Positions 5,992 to 10,450 of a stretch of DNA of 10,450 nucleotides are shown here, one piece after another (within the stretch, counting starts at the first letter, position 1; each line of letters opens with the position of its first letter). The notes beneath the pieces are model-generated. The model was given only the letters and a program-made list of their open reading frames with translations. It was not told where the DNA came from and did not search any database. The DNA is from JBOGGN01 sp050744165 (GTDB lineage Bacteria > Actinomycetota > Acidimicrobiia > Acidimicrobiales > Palsa-688), in assembly GCA_050744165.1 (NCBI GenBank), contig JBOGGN010000328.1, positions 1 to 10,450 on the forward strand, given 5' to 3'. The position numbers and the translations under genes were made by a program.

Positions 5992-6342
5992 ATGGACCTA
6001 GGCCTTGAAGTAGACGAGACGCACCTTCCCTTCACCGTGTTGGCGGTCAAGGGCGAGGTGGATGTCTACACTGCCCCCCGGTTGCGGGAGAAGCTGGTGG
6101 AGTTGGTCAGCCAGGGCAAGCGCTGGATAGTCGTCGACCTCGACGGGGTCGACTTCCTCGATTCCACTGGCCTTGGCGTCCTGGTCGGCGGGCTGAAGCG
6201 GCTGCGCAGCCACGATGGTGACCTCGGCCTGATCTGCAACCAGCAGCGGATCATGAAGGTGTTCGAGATCACCGGCCTGACCAAGGTCTTCACCGTGTAC
6301 GAGTCCATCGAAGCCGCGACCACGGCGGCCACCCCGGGCTGA
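5992..6342 (+). CDS. STAS-domain anti-anti-sigma factor (RsbV/SpoIIAA type)
   Basis: This is a 116-residue single-domain protein. In partner-switching systems the unphosphorylated form binds the anti-sigma kinase and frees a sigma factor; phosphorylation of one serine blocks this. The STAS fold is evident: VKGEVDVYTAPRLREKL, then IVVDLDGVDFLDSTGLGVL with the phospho-acceptor serine (Ser58, codon 6163) in the DSTGLG motif, then a typical end with KVFEITGLTKVFTVY. ATG 5992 is chosen because AAGGAGG (5975-5981) lies 10 bases before it; the in-frame GTG at 5962 has no such site. The kinase gene begins 23 bases downstream, the usual arrangement. The paralogue (RsbV, SpoIIAA or BldG-like) cannot be told from sequence alone, so no symbol is given. 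Confidence 0.93.
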   Translation: MDLGLEVDETHLPFTVLAVKGEVDVYTAPRLREKLVELVSQGKRWIVVDLDGVDFLDSTGLGVLVGGLKRLRSHDGDLGLICNQQRIMKVFEITGLTKVFTVYESIEAATTAATPG

Positions 6343-6365
6343 GCCTGGGGCGGACGACGCTGTCG

Positions 6366-6980
6366 ATGGAGCCAATACTGGAGTTGGAGATCCCGGCCCG
6401 GCCGGAGTACATCGCTATCGTCCGCCTCGTCGTCTCGTCGGTCGCGTCGACGAGGCGTAACCTGCCCGACGACCGCATCGACGACCTGAAGCTCGCGGTG
6501 TCAGAGGCCTGCACCAACGCCATCGAAGCCTACGGATCAATCCCCGGCCCCGGGGACGACGGGGCCCACGCGGGGGCGTCGGCGCCGCCCGCTGATCCCC
6601 GGGCCGCGCCGCCGTCGCCAACGGGCCCCGTGGCTGTGTCGCCCGACCCCGGCGCCAACGGCGCCGGAGCACCCCTGCATCTGCCCGTGGGCGGGCGGGT
6701 CCGCATTCTGGTACAGGATGACGACGAGAAGCTTGAGATCAAGGTGGCCGACAGCGGCCCCGGTTTCGACCCCGACGATTTGCCGGCCCACCCACCGGTC
6801 ACCGATCCCGAGCGGCTGAACTTCGAGCGTGGGCTCGGCATCCCCTTGATCCGCACGCTGGTTGATGAGGTGGAGTTCGCGTCTTCTTCCGCGGGCACCT
6901 CGGTTCGCATGGCCATCTACGGCGACCCGTCGGAGTTGCACCCCCCGGAGGACTTGACCGGAGACGACGAGTTCGCCTGA
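6366..6980 (+). CDS. Anti-sigma factor / serine kinase of the RsbW-SpoIIAB type (HATPase_c_2) with Pro/Ala-rich insertion
   Basis: This 204-residue GHKL ATPase is expected to bind a sigma factor and to phosphorylate the STAS protein encoded just upstream. The ATP-binding boxes are present: the N box SEACTNAIEAY (Asn51), the G1 box DSGPGFD (Asp129 to Gly133) and a G2-like RGLGIPLI (about 155-162). Family members are usually about 140-160 residues. The extra length is an insertion at about residues 58-108, between the N-box helix and the strand RVRILVQDD, made almost only of Gly, Ala, Pro, Asp and Ser. It should be a disordered loop. The ATG at 6366 follows the STAS stop by 23 bases and has only a weak ribosome site (GGGGCGGA), so expression may depend partly on reading-through ribosomes. 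No sigma-factor gene lies in the window, so the target is elsewhere. Confidence 0.9.
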   Translation: MEPILELEIPARPEYIAIVRLVVSSVASTRRNLPDDRIDDLKLAVSEACTNAIEAYGSIPGPGDDGAHAGASAPPADPRAAPPSPTGPVAVSPDPGANGAGAPLHLPVGGRVRILVQDDDEKLEIKVADSGPGFDPDDLPAHPPVTDPERLNFERGLGIPLIRTLVDEVEFASSSAGTSVRMAIYGDPSELHPPEDLTGDDEFA

Positions 6981-7049
6981 AGGCGGCGCTCCTGCGGGCC
7001 CGCGGTCGATCCGGCTCATGCAAGGTCGGAACTCCAAGCCGTTTTGCTC

Positions 7050-7079
7050 TTGACATTTTGGTGACCTGAAACTTATAGT
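7050..7079 (+). promoter_or_regulatory. Sigma70-type promoter of the dtxR-like/hppA unit
   Basis: A perfect -35 hexamer TTGACA (7050-7055) is followed by TATAGT (7074-7079, 18-bp spacing) or TTATAG (7073-7078, 17 bp) as the -10 box. The DNA around it is locally A+T-rich. Transcription should begin near 7085-7088, leaving only about 8-12 bases before the ATG at 7096. Confidence 0.75.
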
Positions 7080-7085
7080 TTCAGG
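7065..7085. promoter_or_regulatory. Perfect palindromic operator overlapping the -10 box
   Basis: CCTGAAAC (7065-7072) and GTTTCAGG (7078-7085) are exact inverted copies around TTATA, a 21-bp dyad with 8-bp arms. It covers the -10 hexamer and probably the start site, the classical place for a repressor. The gene directly downstream encodes a DtxR-family repressor, which binds such dyads as paired dimers, so autoregulation is the obvious inference. The site does not look like the classical IdeR/DtxR iron box. Confidence 0.75.
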
Positions 7086-7095
7086 GTCCAAAGTC

Positions 7096-7914
7096 ATGGT
7101 TGACACGCTCTCGAAGTCGGAACGCGAGACCCTGAAGGCGATCTATCGGCTGAATTCCGGCCAACTCGGACCAGATTCGCCGCCGGGGGGGTATGCCCAC
7201 ACCGGCGCCCTGGCCGACCGGCTCGGGGTGACCCCGGGCACGGTGACCTCGGTCGTCAAGCGCCTCGCAGACCGCGCCTTGGTGGATTACACGCCCTACC
7301 GGGGAGTGGCGCTGACCGCTCTTGGCCGCCAGCAGGCGGTGGCGGTAATCCGCCGGCACCGAATCGTCGAGCGGTTCCTATCCGACCTGCTGGGCTACGC
7401 CTGGCACGAGGCCGATCGACTGGCTCCGAGCTTCGAGCACGACCTGCCTCAAGAGGTCGAGGACCGGCTGTTCGTGGCCCTCGACTGCCCCTCGACGTGC
7501 CCCCACGGCTTCCCGATCCCCGACGACGAGGGCAGCGACATCCCCCCGATGCCGACCCTGTATGCGTTGGAACCGGGCGACGTGGCCATTGTTGCCATGT
7601 CCGGTTCGACCGACCGCGACATGGTGAGCTTCCTCGACAGCCTCGGGCTGCGACCCGGCGTCGAGGTCGAGGTGAAGGAGAAGCACCCCTTCGACGGACC
7701 TCTGGTGCTGCGGGTTGGCGGCTACGACCGGACGCTCGGCGAACGGGTCGCTCGCCAGATCCTGGTGACGACCTCCCGCCCCAACGGTGCTGCCAACGGA
7801 ACTCCGGACGGGGTCTCGAACGGCTCACCCATCGACCCACCCAACGGCCCACCGAAGGGTGGCCGCCATCTTGAAGATCGTAACCACGAACACAGGGAGG
7901 CTCCTATCCCATGA
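7096..7914 (+). CDS. DtxR/MntR-family metal-dependent transcriptional repressor with FeoA-like SH3 domain
   Basis: This 272-residue protein has three expected parts and a tail. The winged helix is at about 5-77 (TGALADRLGVTPGTVTSVVKRL, then ALVDYTPYRGVALTALG). The dimerisation and metal-binding part is at about 78-142 (RRHRIVERFL, FEHDLPQEVEDRL and the CPSTCPHGFPIP motif seen in MntR-like members). An SH3/FeoA-type domain is at about 152-224. By eye alignment with DtxR, His79, Glu83, Glu105 and His106 are kept (His88, Glu92, Glu114, His115). Met10 becomes Glu11, His98 becomes Asp107 and Cys102 becomes Pro111, so the metal is uncertain (Mn or Fe). The tail (225-272) is rich in Asn-Gly and Pro and is not part of the family fold. 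No ribosome site is visible, fitting the very short leader. The stop TGA (7912-7914) overlaps the start of the pyrophosphatase gene (ATGA). Confidence 0.92.
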   Translation: MVDTLSKSERETLKAIYRLNSGQLGPDSPPGGYAHTGALADRLGVTPGTVTSVVKRLADRALVDYTPYRGVALTALGRQQAVAVIRRHRIVERFLSDLLGYAWHEADRLAPSFEHDLPQEVEDRLFVALDCPSTCPHGFPIPDDEGSDIPPMPTLYALEPGDVAIVAMSGSTDRDMVSFLDSLGLRPGVEVEVKEKHPFDGPLVLRVGGYDRTLGERVARQILVTTSRPNGAANGTPDGVSNGSPIDPPNGPPKGGRHLEDRNHEHREAPIP

Positions 7915-10450
7915 CCAGCCTGCTCGCCGCCGAAGGGGGGTACCAGTCCTTCCACCTACGAGGCGGGGACTGGTTCTGGCTCATCTTCTCGGCCCTCACC
8001 GCCCTGCTCGCCATCGGCGTCGGCGTCGGGCTGATGAAGAACGTGCTGGCCGCCGACGAGGGCACACCGAAGATGCGCGAGATCGCCACGGCGATCGAAG
8101 AGGGGGCGCTGGCCTACCTCCGGCGGCAGTTCCGCACCATCGTCATCATCCTGGTGCCATTGGTGGTGCTGGTGTTCCTCACCGCCACCAAGGTCGCCCG
8201 CCCCGACGGCTCCGTCGCTCTCGGCTTCGTCCCCTCGGGCATCTTCCGGACGCTGGCCTTCCTGCTCGGGTGCTGCATGTCCGGGCTCACCGGCTTCATC
8301 GGCATGAGCCTGGCGGTCAAAGGCAACGTCCGCACCGCAGCCGCGGCCCGCAGCGGCTCGCTGCCCAACGCCTTGAAGGTGGCATTCCGCACCGGCGGCG
8401 TGACCGGGATGTTCACCGTCGGTCTGGGCCTGATCGGCGCCACCACCATCATCATGATCTTCCAGAACACCTCGTCAGTGATCCTCATCGGCTTCGGGTT
8501 CGGTGGCTCGCTCCTGGCTCTGTTCCTCCGGGTCGGTGGTGGCATCTTCACCAAGGCCGCCGACGTGGGCGCTGACCTGGTCGGCAAGGTGGAGGCAGGT
8601 ATCCCCGAAGACGACCCCCGCAATGCGGCCACCATCGCCGACAACGTGGGGGACAACGTCGGCGACTGCGCCGGCATGGCAGCCGACCTCTTCGAGTCCT
8701 ACGAGGTGACGCTGGTGGCTTCCATCATCCTCGGCGTGGCGGCGTTCAAGTCGATCGGCGCCAACCCCGCGTTGGGCCTGATCTTCCCGGTCATCGCCCG
8801 GGCCCTCGGCGTGTTGTGCTCGATCGTCGGCGTGTTCGCGGTCAAGGCGACCGATCGGGACAAGACTGCCATGGCCCCGATCAACCGGGGCTTCTTCGCT
8901 GCCGGGGCTCTCACGGTCATCACCACTTTTATCGTGGCCATGACCTACATCGGCAACCACCACCACAATGAGGGCCTCAAGGTGTTCGGTGCCGTGACCG
9001 CCGGTTTAGTCCTGGCCCAAGCCCTGTCCCGCCTGACCGAGTACTTCACCTCGACTGAGACCCGGCCGGTCAGGGAGATCGCGGAAGCGGCTCGCACCGG
9101 CCCCGCCACCGTGATCCTGTCGGGCATCTCCTCTGGCCTCGAGTCCAGCGTCTACGCCATCCTCATGATCGCCATCACCATCGGCGTGGCAATCTGGATC
9201 TCGGGCGGCAACATCGAGTTCGCCTTCTACTTGGTCGCCCTCGTCGGGATGGGGATGCTAGCTACCACCGGGGTGGTGGTCTCCGAGGACACCTTCGGCC
9301 CCGTGTCGGACAACGCGGCTGGCATCGCCGAGATGTCCGGCGAGTTCGGGGGCGAACCGGCGCGCATCATGGTCAGCCTCGACGCTGTCGGCAACACCAC
9401 CAAGGCGGTGACCAAAGGCTTCGCCATCGGGTCGGCCGTCATCGCGGCGGTGGCCCTGTTCTCCAGCTACGTCGAGACCATCGGCGACCAGGTGCCCTCC
9501 CTGCGGTCGCTCGGCCTGTCGGGCTCGAAGCTGTTCTCGGCGGTCGCAATCAACGTGGCCGACCCCAAGACCTTCATCGGCCTCATGGTGGGCGGTTCCA
9601 TAGCGTTCATGTTCAGCGCCCTGGCCATTCGCGCCGTGGGCCGGACCGCGGGCACGGTGGTCCACGAGGTTCGGCGCCAGTTCCGGGAGCACCCCGGGAT
9701 CATGGACTACACCGAGAAGCCGGAGTACGGCCGCGTCATCGACATCTGCACCACCTCGGCCCTGCGTGAGCTGGCCACTCCCGCGCTGCTGGCCGTACTG
9801 GCGCCGGTCGTCATCGGCTTCGGCCTCGGATACCTAGCTCTCGGCGCGTTCCTGGCGGCGGTCATCGTCGTCGGCCAGCTCATGGCCAACTTCTTGTCCA
9901 ACGCAGGCGGCGCCTGGGACAACGCGAAGAAGTTCATCGAGGACGGCCACGAGGGGGGCAAGGGTTCCAACGCCCACACGGCGGCAGTCATCGGCGACAC
10001 CGTTGGCGACCCCTTCAAGGACACCGCCGGCCCCGCGCTCAATCCGCTGATCAAGGTCATGAACCTGGTCAGCCTGCTCATCCTGCCGGCCATCATCTCC
10101 CTCGGCCGGGGCTCACTGCGGACCAAGTCCACCGGTGCCGGTTACATCGTTGCTGTCCTCGGCCTGATCGTCCTGATCGTGGCCGTGGCCTACTCCAAGC
10201 GCAAGGCGGCGGCCATGGACGCGGACCTACCGGGGTCGATTCCGGCAGCGGGCCCCACGGCGGTCGGTGCCGCACCGACGGACACGGGCATGGCGGCCGC
10301 CGGCAACGGCTTTGGCCGCGACACCCTGGCCGCTCCATGGCAGGCGACGGCGCCAGCGGCACCAACGGCAGGGTCAGGGACCTGGGCGCCCGGCCCTGAC
10401 CCGAACGCTCCAGCTCCGCCGTGGGGTGGCCCTGCTGCCCCGACGGCGCC
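7911..10450 (+). CDS. hppA: Membrane-bound K+-independent H+-translocating pyrophosphatase (3' end outside window)
   Basis: This polytopic pump (normally 16 helices) hydrolyses pyrophosphate and drives protons across the membrane. It starts at ATG 7911 with AGGGAGG (7894-7900) 10 bases before, and overlaps the preceding stop as ATGA. It is open to the window end, with 846 codons visible. Family motifs appear in order: EGALAYLRRQFRTI, GGGIFTKAADVGADLVGKVE (Asp218 on), PEDDPRN, DNVGDNVGDCAGMAADLFE (Asp244, 248, 252), SDNAAGIAEMSGEF, GNTTKA, GGAWDNAKKFIE and GDPFKDTAGPALNPLIKVMN. The residue after GNTT is Lys498; in this family Lys there marks K+-independent pumps, and Ala marks K+-dependent ones, which is established knowledge. 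After the last helix and YSKRK (about 761-765) comes an unusual Ala/Pro/Gly-rich tail of at least 80 residues. Transcription is presumably from the promoter before the dtxR-like gene. Proton rather than sodium pumping is inferred from the K+-independent subtype. Confidence 0.97.
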   Translation, partial: MTSLLAAEGGYQSFHLRGGDWFWLIFSALTALLAIGVGVGLMKNVLAADEGTPKMREIATAIEEGALAYLRRQFRTIVIILVPLVVLVFLTATKVARPDGSVALGFVPSGIFRTLAFLLGCCMSGLTGFIGMSLAVKGNVRTAAAARSGSLPNALKVAFRTGGVTGMFTVGLGLIGATTIIMIFQNTSSVILIGFGFGGSLLALFLRVGGGIFTKAADVGADLVGKVEAGIPEDDPRNAATIADNVGDNVGDCAGMAADLFESYEVTLVASIILGVAAFKSIGANPALGLIFPVIARALGVLCSIVGVFAVKATDRDKTAMAPINRGFFAAGALTVITTFIVAMTYIGNHHHNEGLKVFGAVTAGLVLAQALSRLTEYFTSTETRPVREIAEAARTGPATVILSGISSGLESSVYAILMIAITIGVAIWISGGNIEFAFYLVALVGMGMLATTGVVVSEDTFGPVSDNAAGIAEMSGEFGGEPARIMVSLDAVGNTTKAVTKGFAIGSAVIAAVALFSSYVETIGDQVPSLRSLGLSGSKLFSAVAINVADPKTFIGLMVGGSIAFMFSALAIRAVGRTAGTVVHEVRRQFREHPGIMDYTEKPEYGRVIDICTTSALRELATPALLAVLAPVVIGFGLGYLALGAFLAAVIVVGQLMANFLSNAGGAWDNAKKFIEDGHEGGKGSNAHTAAVIGDTVGDPFKDTAGPALNPLIKVMNLVSLLILPAIISLGRGSLRTKSTGAGYIVAVLGLIVLIVAVAYSKRKAAAMDADLPGSIPAAGPTAVGAAPTDTGMAAAGNGFGRDTLAAPWQATAPAAPTAGSGTWAPGPDPNAPAPPWGGPAAPTA

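Noticed and set aside
6994..7003. GCGGGCCCGC palindrome after the anti-sigma kinase gene as a terminator
   Set aside because: It has no loop and no T-run. Such palindromes are common by chance at this base composition.
1..10450. CRISPR array, tRNA or rRNA genes, insertion sequences or phage genes
   Set aside because: I found no regularly spaced short repeats, no cloverleaf-like segment with a TTCRA arm, no transposase or integrase motifs and no terminal inverted repeats.

Overview
The window is GC-rich (roughly two thirds G+C by eye), and every convincing gene reads on the + strand. The gene set is a DtxR-family regulator, a class E-type sortase, a K+-independent proton-pumping pyrophosphatase, a STAS/anti-sigma pair, a TetR-WHG regulator and GTG/TTG starts. 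This points to an actinobacterium. The class Acidimicrobiia is my best guess from the style of the small hypothetical genes, but I cannot prove it from this window.

Layout. (1) Bases 1-2025 hold the 3' part of a very large secreted repeat protein: one partial and three full ~125-residue DUF7933/DUF11-like repeats, one Ig-like domain and a beta-helix-like C-terminal cap. (2) Bases 2061-2263 hold a remnant of an MMPL (RND-type) transporter C-terminus. It carries an in-frame internal deletion and a frameshift and lies directly before a TetR regulator. (3) Bases 2302-3642 hold the TetR gene, an unrecognised alpha-helical protein one base later, and a 24-codon membrane microprotein too short for normal gene calling. 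(4) Bases 3643-3997 are a long non-coding leader with inverted repeats and a duplicated T-tract motif. (5) Bases 3998-5901 are a sortase gene followed 20 bases later by a secreted, membrane-anchored FN3 protein. (6) Bases 5992-6980 are an anti-anti-sigma (STAS) and anti-sigma (HATPase) pair, the kinase with a ~50-residue Pro/Ala-rich insertion. (7) Bases 7050-10450 are one transcription unit. A near-consensus promoter is overlapped by a perfect 21-bp palindrome, followed by a DtxR/MntR-like regulator whose stop overlaps (ATGA) the start of a membrane H+-pyrophosphatase that runs off the window.

How the parts fit. The sortase and its neighbour look like a cell-surface module, and the large repeat protein is another surface protein. 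The STAS/HATPase pair would be a partner-switching module for a sigma factor encoded elsewhere. The most interesting unit is the last one. The sequence predicts that a metal-dependent repressor controls its own promoter and is translationally coupled to a proton-pumping pyrophosphatase, which would tie membrane energisation to metal status.
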